Origin: CAIQJJ01 sp049325275
GTDB lineage: Bacteria; Chloroflexota; Anaerolineae; Anaerolineales; UBA4823
DNA: 64,000 nucleotides
Reading direction: 5' to 3'
Assembly: GCA_049325275.1 (NCBI GenBank)
Contig: JBMOLU010000029.1
Location: 1 to 64,000 of the forward strand
The position numbers and the translations under genes were made by a program. The notes under the pieces were generated by a model. It saw only the letters and a program-made list of their open reading frames with translations, was not told where the DNA came from and did no database searches. Of this stretch, positions 34,680 through 44,200 are shown in pieces (the stretch's first letter is position 1; each line of letters opens with the position of its first letter).

Positions 34680-36029
34680 TTACTTCATGCTGTTTTCCAT
34701 CGAGACGCGTACGGCCATGCCGTATAGCTGCTGCAAGCGCTGGCTCAGTTCCGGGTCGTTGGCAGCCTGCGGCTGCGAAAGCAGCGCGGCCATCATTTCC
34801 ATGAACTCAGGCGTGATCTTGTCTCGATTGGCATCCAACCTGGCCTTCATCGCCGCTTCATCTTCGGTATCCAGAAGCTGCTGCACGAATTCCAGTTCGG
34901 GCGGTGGGGTACTGGCTTCCTCCAGCACCTTGCTAACCTTGCCCAGTTTCCCCAAGCGGTCTAAATCGGCCGCCTGGCGGGCGGCCTGCTGCGCTTCACT
35001 GAGTGCACGCATGAAAAAGTCGTCGACGGCCTGCGCCTGGATGGCCTGCTGCATGGCGGCTTCGATATCAGGTTCGGCCAGGATGGCTTCGAGCAGCTGA
35101 CGCGATTGATCGGCACGCGCTTCGATTTGCAAGTCGATTTCGCGCGTGAGCAGCAAGAGACGTTCGCACAAGGCCGTCAGCTTGTCTTTTTCTGCACCGC
35201 TGGCTTTTGCGATCTTTTCACTGAGCAACTGGAAAAAGGCATAATCCATCGCCGGGCGGGCCATGCTGGTCAACGCCTCGACACGTATGTCGCTGGAGGC
35301 CTGCACCAGCAGGTCGAGCAGGCTTTCACGCGAAAGGTTTTGTCCTAAATCTTGCAAGGACTTGATTGCAGCCTGGACTTCCTCGCTCTGCGCCTGCACA
35401 TCGCGGCCATACTCAGTCAGCGGCAAGAGCTTTTGCTGCAAAGCGACCAGGGACTGCGCTGCGTTACGGTCGCCGCCCATCATGGAGGCTTCTGCCACCC
35501 GCCCCAACAGGGCGAAGAATTCAGCATCCATCAGGCTACCTTCTTGTTTGACGATCTCGGCCAGGACGTCATCGGCGGTGACCTTGAGCAGGCGCTGAAT
35601 CAGTTGCAGTTTCTTTTGCTGCGCCTGGATCATTTCCTTGGTAATGCCATCGGCTTCCAGGATACGCTCGACCAGGCCTTGGAAGGTAAACATACTTTGC
35701 GGACGGAACAGATAAGCCTTGCGCTTTTCGTTGGGCAGCGAATCGACGGCCTTTTTGATCAACGGGCCGAGAATGCGTTCTTGCTCTTCAAGTTTCATGC
35801 CCATTTCGGGCGGGGAAAAGGTCAACAATAACTCTTTTTCAGGGTCGTGATAAACAACGGGGGTCGCCAGCATCCCGGCATAGCCGCAGCTTGGGCACTG
35901 CACGACATTCGACTGGCCGGAAAGCAAGCGTTGCTTGGCCTGCGGATCGGCGCCAACATCGAAAAGCTGCTCGATCTCAGCCACAGCAGGCTGGCGGCAG
36001 TTGGGACAGGCGATTTGAGTTCGAGGCAT
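34680..36029 (-). CDS. CpXC domain protein with long helical C-terminus
   Basis: A 449-residue protein. Residues 1-60 form a CpXC-type zinc domain with two CPxC pairs (ACPNCRQ and QCPSCGY). The rest is almost entirely predicted helix, rich in Gln, Ala, Leu and Glu, with no catalytic motif. CpXC proteins are uncharacterised. ATG 36029 has AGGAG seven bases upstream, better than the outer start at 36053. It is the first of three minus-strand genes with the small membrane protein and the hydrolase. Confidence 0.72.
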   Translation of the reverse strand: MPRTQIACPNCRQPAVAEIEQLFDVGADPQAKQRLLSGQSNVVQCPSCGYAGMLATPVVYHDPEKELLLTFSPPEMGMKLEEQERILGPLIKKAVDSLPNEKRKAYLFRPQSMFTFQGLVERILEADGITKEMIQAQQKKLQLIQRLLKVTADDVLAEIVKQEGSLMDAEFFALLGRVAEASMMGGDRNAAQSLVALQQKLLPLTEYGRDVQAQSEEVQAAIKSLQDLGQNLSRESLLDLLVQASSDIRVEALTSMARPAMDYAFFQLLSEKIAKASGAEKDKLTALCERLLLLTREIDLQIEARADQSRQLLEAILAEPDIEAAMQQAIQAQAVDDFFMRALSEAQQAARQAADLDRLGKLGKVSKVLEEASTPPPELEFVQQLLDTEDEAAMKARLDANRDKITPEFMEMMAALLSQPQAANDPELSQRLQQLYGMAVRVSMENSMK

Positions 36030-36185
36030 GAGGGTACTCCTAAAATGGATCATTGCCGGATGGCAAGGAATTTACGACGAATTTCTCGTTCCAGGGAATA
36101 AACCGTTTCCCCTTCCTTTCGAGAAGCTATGAGAAAACACGAAAGGGTAAGTATGATGCCGATAAAGGGATGTGTCAAGTACCAA

Positions 36186-37733
36186 TTAGCGCGGCAACGA
36201 GAAACAAATCCGTGCCCCTTCGCCCGGCTGTGGGTCGACCCACATTCTTCCATGGTGCGCTTCGACGATGGCACGCGCCAGGTACAGGCCCAGGCCGGCC
36301 CCCTTGGTGGTCTTGCTGGCCCGCTCGGCGCGGTAGAAACGATCGAAAACATGCGGCAGGTCTTCGGCAGAAATTCCGGGGCCTTGATCAGCTACGCAGA
36401 CGATCACCCGGTCGGGACGCGTCGAGCCGGAGATACAGATTTCTCCCTCCGGGGCGTACTTGATGGCATTCGAAATCAGGTTGGAAAGCACCTGGTAGAT
36501 ACGCCCCTCATCTGCCAGTACGACAGGAAAATCTTCCGGAAAGTCTGCGGTGATGGTATGCCGGCCGGTTTGCGTACGGAAGCGCTCGGCCGCACTGCGG
36601 GCAAGCGCCGGCAAAGACAGATCGCACAGATTGATCTTGAAGCCGCCGGCTTGCAGGCGTGTGGCATCGAGCAGGTTTTCGATCATATCGGCCAACCGGT
36701 CGGCTTCTTCTTCGATAACTTCCAGGCTATCCTGCATCACGGCCCGGTCCCACGAAGCATCGGAACGCCGCAAGGTGGAGACGTACCCCTTGATCAGCGC
36801 CACGGGTGTCTTCAACTCGTGGCTGATCACGGAGACAAAGGTCCGTTTGATTTCCTCAGCCTCGCGGAAGCGGGTGATATCGCGCAACGTCGCAATGATG
36901 TTGATCAAACGCCCGTCGGCAGAGAACAGCGGCGCATAGGTGATGCCCACCGGCAGCGGCGCCTGATCGTCACGCGCTAGGTTGCCTTCTACGTAGAGCG
37001 TGGCGTGCCGGGTGAGCGGCCAGCCATCAGCTTCAGCCTGTTCGAGGGTTGGGCCTGACTCGCGCCCGGCCCAACGCACGACATCTTCGTGGCGCATGCC
37101 AAGCAACTTCTCCGCTGTCAGCCCGACCATGTGTTCGAAGGCCGGGTTGATGCGCTCGATGGTGTGATCGGGCAGCAAGATCAACATGCCATCGGCTGCC
37201 GAATCGAGCAGGGCATCCAGGCGCTGTTTTTCGCGACTGACCTGGGTATAGAGGCGGGCATTGGAGACGGCAATCGCCGCCTGATCGGCAAAGCTCTTCA
37301 GGAGGTTGCGATCTGCCGGGGAAAACATGCCCAGGTAACTGCGAAAGACAAAAATCGTGCCGACCACATGCCGCCGGACGATGAGCGGCAACCCAACGCC
37401 GGTCAGTAATCCCAGGCTGACGCTGCGCGCCAAGTTCTGCAAGAGGCGGTTGATTTCGGGCAGTTCGAAGCGTTCCGGATCGTCGGTATCCCCTGCGGCG
37501 GCCAGCAGCGGCTCGAGATATTCCACCAACGCATCGGGGATACCATGTGTCGCAGCCACCACCCATCCGCCTTCATCCTGGCGCAGCGCGATCAAACCGG
37601 CCTGCCCGGCGAGCATCTCGACCGAAATGTCGAGAATGCGTGCCAACACCCGGCTAAGATTTAATTCCTGGGTGATGGCCTGACTGATTTCGAGCAAATA
37701 GTCGCGTTGGCGGGCGCGGAAGTCGGGGAGCAT
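36186..37733 (-). CDS. GAF-PAS sensor histidine kinase
   Basis: A 515-residue soluble kinase: a GAF domain at about 20-165, a PAS domain at about 175-290, the HisKA box SVISHELKTPVALIKGYVSTL, and a full ATPase with LSNLISNAIKYAPEG, DQGPGIS and GAGLGLYLARAIVEAHHG. It has no adjacent regulator. It sits 41 bases downstream of the class III aminotransferase gene on the same strand and may be co-transcribed. Confidence 0.9.
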   Translation of the reverse strand: MLPDFRARQRDYLLEISQAITQELNLSRVLARILDISVEMLAGQAGLIALRQDEGGWVVAATHGIPDALVEYLEPLLAAAGDTDDPERFELPEINRLLQNLARSVSLGLLTGVGLPLIVRRHVVGTIFVFRSYLGMFSPADRNLLKSFADQAAIAVSNARLYTQVSREKQRLDALLDSAADGMLILLPDHTIERINPAFEHMVGLTAEKLLGMRHEDVVRWAGRESGPTLEQAEADGWPLTRHATLYVEGNLARDDQAPLPVGITYAPLFSADGRLINIIATLRDITRFREAEEIKRTFVSVISHELKTPVALIKGYVSTLRRSDASWDRAVMQDSLEVIEEEADRLADMIENLLDATRLQAGGFKINLCDLSLPALARSAAERFRTQTGRHTITADFPEDFPVVLADEGRIYQVLSNLISNAIKYAPEGEICISGSTRPDRVIVCVADQGPGISAEDLPHVFDRFYRAERASKTTKGAGLGLYLARAIVEAHHGRMWVDPQPGEGARICFSLPR

Positions 37734-37774
37734 AGGAGAAACATCCAGTCTGGTGTGTGTCGCAGTATCTTTCC

Positions 37775-39118
37775 CTACATTCTACCAGCCCAGCGCGGTT
37801 TGTGGCCTTGTTCGGCCAGGGTGATGGCCTCTTCGAAAATTTGCAAGCCGGCGTCGACTTCGGCACGCGTGATGCAGAGCGGCGGGGAAATGCGAATGGT
37901 GCTGCTGCCGCACCCCAGCAGGAGCAGGCCGCGCTCGAAGGCCAGATCGACCACCCGATCGCGCAGATCGTGATCGGGCTGTTTGGTCTCGCGATCCTTG
38001 ACAAACTCGACCCCGATCATCAGGCCGACGCCGCGCACGTCGCCGACTGAAGGATGGCGCGTCATGATCTCGTGCAGCGCATCCAGGGTATATTCACCGA
38101 CCTCGGCTGCGTTTTGCAGGTATTCGTTTTCGATCAGGGCAATCGTTTCAAGCGCGGCCACGCAGGCCAACGGATTGCCGCCGTACGTGTTGCCGTGCGA
38201 GCCAAGCCCCCAGGTCATGACGTGCTGGCGAGCAATGCACGCCCCCAGGGGCAGCCCCGAAGCAATACCCTTAGCCGCGGTGACGATGTCCGGTTCGACG
38301 CCGAAATGCTCGATACCCCACCATTTTCCGGTGCGTCCCATGCCGCACTGTACCTCATCGACGATCAACAGGATGCCATAACGATCACACAGGCGGCGCA
38401 GGGCCGGGAAAAAGCCTGGCGGCGGCACGAGGTAACCACCCTCGCCCTGAATCGTCTCGACCAGGATGCCGGCGACTTCCTCTGCAGGAATAATGTGTCC
38501 GAAAATCTCGTGCTCGATATAGTCGACGGTGACTTCACCATAGTCGCCGCCGGGTTCGCAGTGCAGCACCGGGCGATAGGGGTTGGGATACGGCGCATGA
38601 ATGACGCCGTTCATCAACGGATAAAAGCCGCGGTGGTGGGTAGGCTTGCTGGCTGTAAATGTCACCGCACCCATCGTGCGCCCGTGAAACCCGCCGGTAA
38701 AACCGACGAAGTTGCTGCGCCCGGTGTGATAACGCGCCAGTTTGATGGCCGTTTCCACACTCTCGGTGCCGGAATTGGTCATAAACGAAACTGCCGGCTC
38801 TTTGAATGGGGCGATCCGGCCGATGGCTTCGCCCAACTCGACCCACTTTTCGTGATAGAAATCGGATGAGATGTGCAGGAATTTTTCAGCCTGCTCCTGA
38901 ACGGCCTTGACAACCTGCGGATGGCTGTGCCCGGTGGATGTAACAGCGATCCCGGCAGCGAAGTCGATGAAGTGATTGCCATCCACATCCCACACGTCAC
39001 ACCCACGGCCACGATCCATCACAAAAGGATAGGCTCGGGCATAAGAGGGAGAAATGACGGCGCGATCGCGCGCTAAAACGGCGCTCGCCTTTGGACCGGG
39101 TAAGTTCAAGACGCTCAT
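37775..39118 (-). CDS. Class III PLP aminotransferase (GabT-like)
   Basis: A 447-residue enzyme with the class III signature ILLIVDEVQCGMGRTGKWWGIEHFGVEPDIVTAAKGIASGLPLGA, in which the lysine of TAAKG binds PLP. The NSGTESVETAIKLAR and GFHGRTMGAVTFTASK segments place it with 4-aminobutyrate and acetylornithine-type transaminases. The substrate cannot be told from sequence alone. AGGAG precedes ATG 39118, with an extended -10 (TGCTATAAT) 45 bases upstream. Confidence 0.88.
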   Translation of the reverse strand: MSVLNLPGPKASAVLARDRAVISPSYARAYPFVMDRGRGCDVWDVDGNHFIDFAAGIAVTSTGHSHPQVVKAVQEQAEKFLHISSDFYHEKWVELGEAIGRIAPFKEPAVSFMTNSGTESVETAIKLARYHTGRSNFVGFTGGFHGRTMGAVTFTASKPTHHRGFYPLMNGVIHAPYPNPYRPVLHCEPGGDYGEVTVDYIEHEIFGHIIPAEEVAGILVETIQGEGGYLVPPPGFFPALRRLCDRYGILLIVDEVQCGMGRTGKWWGIEHFGVEPDIVTAAKGIASGLPLGACIARQHVMTWGLGSHGNTYGGNPLACVAALETIALIENEYLQNAAEVGEYTLDALHEIMTRHPSVGDVRGVGLMIGVEFVKDRETKQPDHDLRDRVVDLAFERGLLLLGCGSSTIRISPPLCITRAEVDAGLQIFEEAITLAEQGHKPRWAGRM

Positions 39119-39162
39119 GGAAGCTCCTAGAAAAAAATTGGTTGAGGATTGAAAGCGAGGAG

Positions 39163-39171
39163 ATTATAGCA
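39163..39171 (-). promoter_or_regulatory. Extended -10 of the class III aminotransferase gene
   Basis: TGCTATAAT on the minus strand, 45 bases before the ATG at 39118; no clear -35. Confidence 0.55.
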
Positions 39172-39225
39172 TGTCGGACAATCTCCATGGGAACCGGCTC
39201 GCAAGGGGGCCGCGCGCAGAAGCAG

Positions 39226-39346
39226 GGGCGAACCTTGTGTTCGCCCTCGACAGGCTCCCCGCCCGGACATTCATGTCCGGGCGGGGAGGCAGCGCCAGAT
39301 GAGTCTGGCTTTTTGGCCGGGGACAGGCAACTTTAACGCCCCGGCC
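39226..39346. repeat. Cluster of four tight hairpins, REP-like
   Basis: Four perfect stems follow each other: 39226-39246 (seven-base stem), 39255-39288 (16-base arms CTCCCCGCCCGGACAT with a two-base turn), 39294-39314 (GCCAGA/TCTGGC then TTTTT, a terminator form) and 39315-39346 (GGCCGGGG/CCCCGGCC). The TTCGCCCTCGACAGGCTC part resembles dispersed REP-like repeats of some bacteria. It fills most of the gap between the aminotransferase and ABC-F genes. Confidence 0.5.
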
Positions 39347-39356
39347 CTCAACCTTG

Positions 39357-39365
39357 TGCTATAAT
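39357..39365 (+). promoter_or_regulatory. Extended -10 promoter of the ABC-F leader
   Basis: TGCTATAAT, a consensus extended -10, with no good -35. Transcription from about 39372 would produce a leader of about 150 bases containing the short reading frame and terminator below. Confidence 0.7.
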
Positions 39366-39396
39366 CGCCCCGTCCGTACTTACCTGGAGATTCATC

Positions 39397-39414
39397 ATGA
39401 CAGATAGCTTGTAG
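39397..39414 (+). CDS. Five-residue leader peptide MTDSL upstream of ABC-F gene
   Basis: ATG ACA GAT AGC TTG TAG, with GGAG seven bases upstream, encodes MTDSL. It lies between the promoter and an intrinsic terminator in the leader of an ABC-F gene. In known ABC-F antibiotic-resistance genes, drug-stalled ribosomes on such a short frame stop terminator formation. The frame and site are seen; the regulatory use is inferred. Confidence 0.6.
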   Translation: MTDSL

Positions 39415-39477
39415 AAACATCTTGCTTTTCTGGGACTCGAACCCGCTGTTTTCGAATCGTTTTGGATTTCGATCTTC

Positions 39478-39510
39478 AGCCGGGGGCGCAGGCCCCCGGT
39501 TTTCGTTTTC
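39478..39510 (+). terminator. Attenuator-type terminator before the ABC-F gene
   Basis: An eight-base G+C stem (CCGGGGGC with GCCCCCGG), a GCAG loop and TTTTCGTTTTC, only 15 bases before the ABC-F ATG and in the same direction. Its place inside the leader means it would prevent gene expression unless overcome. Confidence 0.85.
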
Positions 39511-39524
39511 TACAGGATGCCACT

Positions 39525-41177
39525 ATGCTCAGTGTTCACCAGGTTGCCAAATCTTACGGCGCAACCCCTCTTCTCGATAACATTCACTTCAACATCAGCG
39601 CCGGCGAACGGATCGGCCTGATCGGCCCCAACGGCTGTGGCAAGACCACGTTGTTGCGCATCATCACCGGCCAGGAAACGCCCGACCGTGGCCACGTGGC
39701 CTTCACGCGCCCCGATCTGCGTCTCGGTTATCTTTCCCAGGGGCTTGGCCTGCCCCCGGAATGTACGTTGGAACAGGCCATTTCCCGCACCCAAGGCCAT
39801 ACCGAAACACCCGAAGCCGCGCTCGAACGCCTGGCAACCGCCCTGGCCCAAAAGCCCAAAGACGCGTCGTTGCAACGCGCCTACGACGAGGCCTTGCAGG
39901 CACTGGCAACGCCAGCTTTCCGTTTACAGCCATCGACCGTTTTGGGAACGCTCGGTCTTGCCGGCATTCCTGCGACTCATCCTCTCGGCGCCCTATCCGG
40001 CGGGCAGAAGACCCGCCTGGGGCTGGCCCTGGTGCTGCTTTCCGACCCGCACCTGCTGCTACTCGACGAACCGACCAACCACCTCGACATCGCCATGCTG
40101 GAATGGCTGGAAGACTGGCTGGCCTCGTTCCGCGGCGCAGCCCTGATCGTCTCGCACGATCGCACATTTCTCGATCACACCGTCACGTCGGTTCTCGAAC
40201 TCGACCCCACCACGCACAGCCTGCGCCAGTATACCGGCGGCTACAGCGCCTATCTCGAACAAAAACAGGCCGAGCTCGAGCAACAGTGGGCTGCCTACCA
40301 CGACCAGCAAGCCGAGATCAAACGGATGCGCCAGGACATTCAGCGCGTCAAGGCGCAGGCGGCCGAGACCGAGCGCGCCGCCAGTTCGATCCGCATCGGC
40401 GGGCCGGAGTACAAGATCAAGGGGTTCAAATCGTACCAGCAGGGCATCGCCAAGAAGGTGGCTGCCAAGGCCAAGGGACGCGAGAAAAAGCTCGAACGCT
40501 ACCTGGAATCGGGCGAGATCGTCGAACGCCCGCAAAGCGCCTGGCAGATGAAGCTCGAGTTCCAGGCCCCCGGCCACCGCAGCCAGGAGGTGCTGGTGCT
40601 GGAGGGCCTGACGGTTGGCTACACGCCAGATGCCCCCTTGCTGTGCGATGTGAATCTCAGCGTGCGCGGCGGAGACCGCCTGGTGCTGACCGGCCCGAAC
40701 GGCTGCGGCAAAACCACCCTGCTGCGCACCATCGCCGGGCGTATTGCCCCCCTGGCCGGGTGTACCCGCCTGGGGCCGACGATACAGCTCGGCTACATGA
40801 GCCAGGAACAGGAACTGATCGACCCGACCCGGTCGGCGCTCGAGCAGGTTTTAGGCGTGGCCACCTTCAACCAGACCGAAGCGCGTTCCTTTTTGCACTA
40901 CTTCCTGTTCGACGGCGACGACCCGCTGCGCCCGGCATCCAGTCTGAGCTACGGCGAACGCGCCCGCCTGTCGCTGGCGCTGCTCGTGGCGCAAGGCTGC
41001 AACTTCTTAATCCTCGACGAACCGATCAACCACCTCGACATCCCCTCCCGCATGCGCTTCGAACAGGCGCTAAACAGCTTCGAAGGAACCGTGCTGGCCG
41101 TCGTCCACGACCGGTACTTCATCGAACGCTTCGCCACGCGGGTGTGGCAGGTAACGGAGAGAAAAATTGTCACCTAG
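39525..41177 (+). CDS. ABC-F family ribosome-associated ATPase
   Basis: A 550-residue soluble protein with two ABC domains and no membrane part. Domain 1 has GLIGPNGCGKTTLL, LSGGQKTRLGLA and LLLDEPTNHLD; domain 2 has LTGPNGCGKTTLL, LSYGERARLSLA and FLILDEPINHLD, where Ile replaces the usual Thr after the Pro. A charged linker between them (LEQQWAAYHDQQAEIKRMRQDI and following) is of the length found in ABC-F proteins that reach the ribosome's peptidyl site. It may protect from antibiotics or tune translation; the attenuator leader favours a resistance role. An AGG precedes ATG 39525. Confidence 0.88.
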   Translation: MLSVHQVAKSYGATPLLDNIHFNISAGERIGLIGPNGCGKTTLLRIITGQETPDRGHVAFTRPDLRLGYLSQGLGLPPECTLEQAISRTQGHTETPEAALERLATALAQKPKDASLQRAYDEALQALATPAFRLQPSTVLGTLGLAGIPATHPLGALSGGQKTRLGLALVLLSDPHLLLLDEPTNHLDIAMLEWLEDWLASFRGAALIVSHDRTFLDHTVTSVLELDPTTHSLRQYTGGYSAYLEQKQAELEQQWAAYHDQQAEIKRMRQDIQRVKAQAAETERAASSIRIGGPEYKIKGFKSYQQGIAKKVAAKAKGREKKLERYLESGEIVERPQSAWQMKLEFQAPGHRSQEVLVLEGLTVGYTPDAPLLCDVNLSVRGGDRLVLTGPNGCGKTTLLRTIAGRIAPLAGCTRLGPTIQLGYMSQEQELIDPTRSALEQVLGVATFNQTEARSFLHYFLFDGDDPLRPASSLSYGERARLSLALLVAQGCNFLILDEPINHLDIPSRMRFEQALNSFEGTVLAVVHDRYFIERFATRVWQVTERKIVT

Positions 41178-41203
41178 GGCGTTGCGTGCTCCTTGCGCAA
41201 AAT

Positions 41204-41232
41204 TTGACAGCCTGCGCGATTGCCGCTATATT
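41204..41232 (+). promoter_or_regulatory. Near-consensus promoter of the secreted M23-type protein
   Basis: TTGACA, a 17-base spacer and TATATT, 41 bases before ATG 41274. Confidence 0.85.
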
Positions 41233-41273
41233 GAATGTACCATCCCCTGGAGAAACCCTTGGAGGTCAACCCA

Positions 41274-44200
41274 ATGAAACGAATTCTGTTTGTCCTGGTT
41301 GTTCTGGCCGGCCTTTGCACGCTGGCCGGGTTCGGCTTTCAGCGCGCCCGCAGCGCAAGCCCAACACCATCCGTGGAAGAAGAGGCCATACGCCGGGCAA
41401 TCGAGACGGCCATCACACAAGAAAACGAGGCGGTGCTTGCCTATCTGCTTTACGAGGAACGCATCGAGCAGATTCAGCTATCGAGCGACGGCAAACTGGC
41501 GCGCGCCATGCTGCTGACCGTGGACCCTGATCGCGGGCAGCCGATCGAACAGGAACCCGGCCTGGCATTCACGCGCCGGGAAGGCGATTCGTGGGTTGCC
41601 ATCTTGCCCAACGACCCGGCCTGGGTTGAGACAGTGCGCCGTGCGCCCGCCGACCTGCTCGACGAGGAGGAAAAAGCGTACTGGCTTGCTACCTACGAGG
41701 TTTACCGCACCGAGATACCCACCGAGGCCATCGGCGGGTTCTACCTGCCCTGGCAGGCCGGCGTGCAGCGCTACCTGACACAATCCGTCGGACACGATCG
41801 CTATACGGCCTCGGGCAGCATGCACTATGCCTTCGATTTTGCCCTCAACAACACCCACTGGCCGATTCACGCTTCACGCGGCGGGACGATGTGGATGTGC
41901 AAAGAAGATATCCCCACCTGCACCGAGTGGACGTGCAGCCAGGAGCAGAAGAAGGGCAACTACATCGTCATTAAAGACGAAACCACCACCCCCACCACCT
42001 ACCAGCTCTACCTGCACCTCGACTACAACAGCATCCCCGACAACCTGTGCAATAACAACCAGGCGGTCGTCGGCACGCCCATCGGGCAGGGCCAGGTGAT
42101 CGGCATGGTCGATAACACCGGCCAAAGTTGGGGTTCGCACCTGCACTTTCAGGTTCACACGGTTGGCTCGCTGTACTTTGGCACGGCGATCGATATTACA
42201 TTCGACGATGTGCCCATCAACGGTGGGCGGCCACGCGTGGAGAAATACGATAAGGATAGCTGCCGCAGCGACGACGTCTGCGACAGCTTCCAAACCTACT
42301 ACACGTCCGGCAATACCGGCAGCGGCGACGTCGTTCCACCGACAGGCAACATCACCAATCTTTACGACGGCGAAACCATCAGCACGGCCACGCTGGCGCT
42401 GCAGGGCGAAGCCGCCGACATCGGCGACGGCGTGGGCAGCGTGCAGTTCCTGGCCCACTACCGGGATAACTGGTGGCCAGCCGGCGCACCGGTGACGGCC
42501 AACCCTGAAACCCCCACGCTTGACTGGGACTGGTGCGCCAGCAACGTGCCGGATGGTATCGTCAGCGTGGCCATGCGCATCACCGACAAGGGCAACAACG
42601 TCACGGCCTTCACAGGGTTGCATCACGTGATCAAGAGCTACGCCTGCCCGGCGCCGCCGCCCGGCTGCACGCCCACCGCCAATCAGGTGGCCCTCTTCAG
42701 CGAACCCAACTACACCGGCAGTTGCAAGCTCTTCGGTAGCGGCACCTACACCACGACCGCCGCACTAGGCCTGGCAGGCTACAAAAACACGGCGTCGTTG
42801 TTGGTGGGCGCAAACGTGCGCGCCAGCCTGTTCTTCGATGCGAACATGTTGCAGCGCGGCGAAACCTTCCTCGCCAGCGACAATTCGCTATCCGACAACC
42901 TGATCGGCGCCGATCAGGCAGCGGCACTGCTGGTGGAAGCGAAAACAGCAAACGCAGCGGCGGCCTACCCGCGCATCCCGGCCCAGGGCGCCACGCTCAC
43001 CCAGGGGGACGTGCTCACGTTCGGCTGGGATAACGGCGGCGGGGCGACGCAGTACCAGGTGGAAATCACCGGCGCCAGTAGCCTGACCTCGCCTGGGACC
43101 GGCGTGCCCTTCTGGAGCACGGCGGCGCTGCCTGCTGGCAGCTACACGTGGCGCGTGCAGGCCAACGGCGGCACATGGAGCGCGCCGCGCAACTTCACCG
43201 TCGGCGCAGCCCCGGCGCTCACCACCACCGTGCTGACCGTGCCCATTTCGGAGACCTTCGAGACGCATCCCGAGCGCTGGAGCGGCACAGGGTTGTGGGT
43301 GCGCGTGCCTGTGCCGGCCAATCACACGCCCGAAGGCTCATACGCTTGGTGGTATCAAGACAGCGCCACCCATTACGATACTGGTGAGACACACGCCGGC
43401 AACCTGACATCTGTACCGATCAGCATTTCCACCCCAGGTTATTACCTGCGCTTTTACTACAAAGCCGAAACCGAATCCCCTTATGTCTACTGGGACCAGC
43501 GCTGGCTGCAAATTTCCGCCGATGGTGGTCCTTTTACCAACGTCTGGCAGTTTACGGACGAATGGCATACGGGTGACTGGTTGCTGTCGCCTCCCATCGA
43601 CTTGAGCGCCTACGCCGGGCAAAACATCCGCCTACGCTTCAGCTTCGACACGCTCGACGCCAACCGCAACGCCTACGACGGATGGGGCATCGACGACCTT
43701 TCCATCACCAACAGTGCGCCGGCAAGCTGCCCGGCCGACGGCGGCACGATCGGCTACGGCGGCAGCCAGAGCGGGCGCATCTGCCCGAACGGCGACGCGG
43801 ACATGTACACATTCGCGGGCAGTGCCGGCGACGAGATCGGCGCCAACGTAGATGCCGAAGCGATCGGCTCGTCGCTCGACCCGGTGCTGACTCTGCTCGA
43901 CGCCAACGGCAACGTGCTGGCCGCAAACGATGACCAGGTCACCGAGTTGAACCGCGATTCGCTGATCCGTTTCAGGCTGCCGGCGAGCGGCACTTACACG
44001 CTGCGCGTGAGCGCCTGGGATCATCCATCGGCCGGCGGCATGGGCTATCCCTACACGCTGCGCCTGTACAACGACTCCACACGCCCCACCGTCGCCCTGG
44101 CCAACCCGGTTGACTATGCTTACCTGCCCGCCGGAAACGTGCCCGTCACCGCGACGGCCAGCGACACGGGCAGCGGCATCGAGAGCGTGGCCTTCTTCTG

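Noticed and set aside
39427..39450. GGGACTCGAACCC on the plus strand, like a reversed tRNA T-arm
   Set aside because: The T-stem would have two mismatches and no D-arm, anticodon arm or acceptor stem is found around it.
39761..41530. 589-codon plus-strand frame overlapping the ABC-F gene
   Set aside because: Arg/Pro/His-rich frame-shifted reading of the ABC-F coding sequence; it crosses into the next gene.
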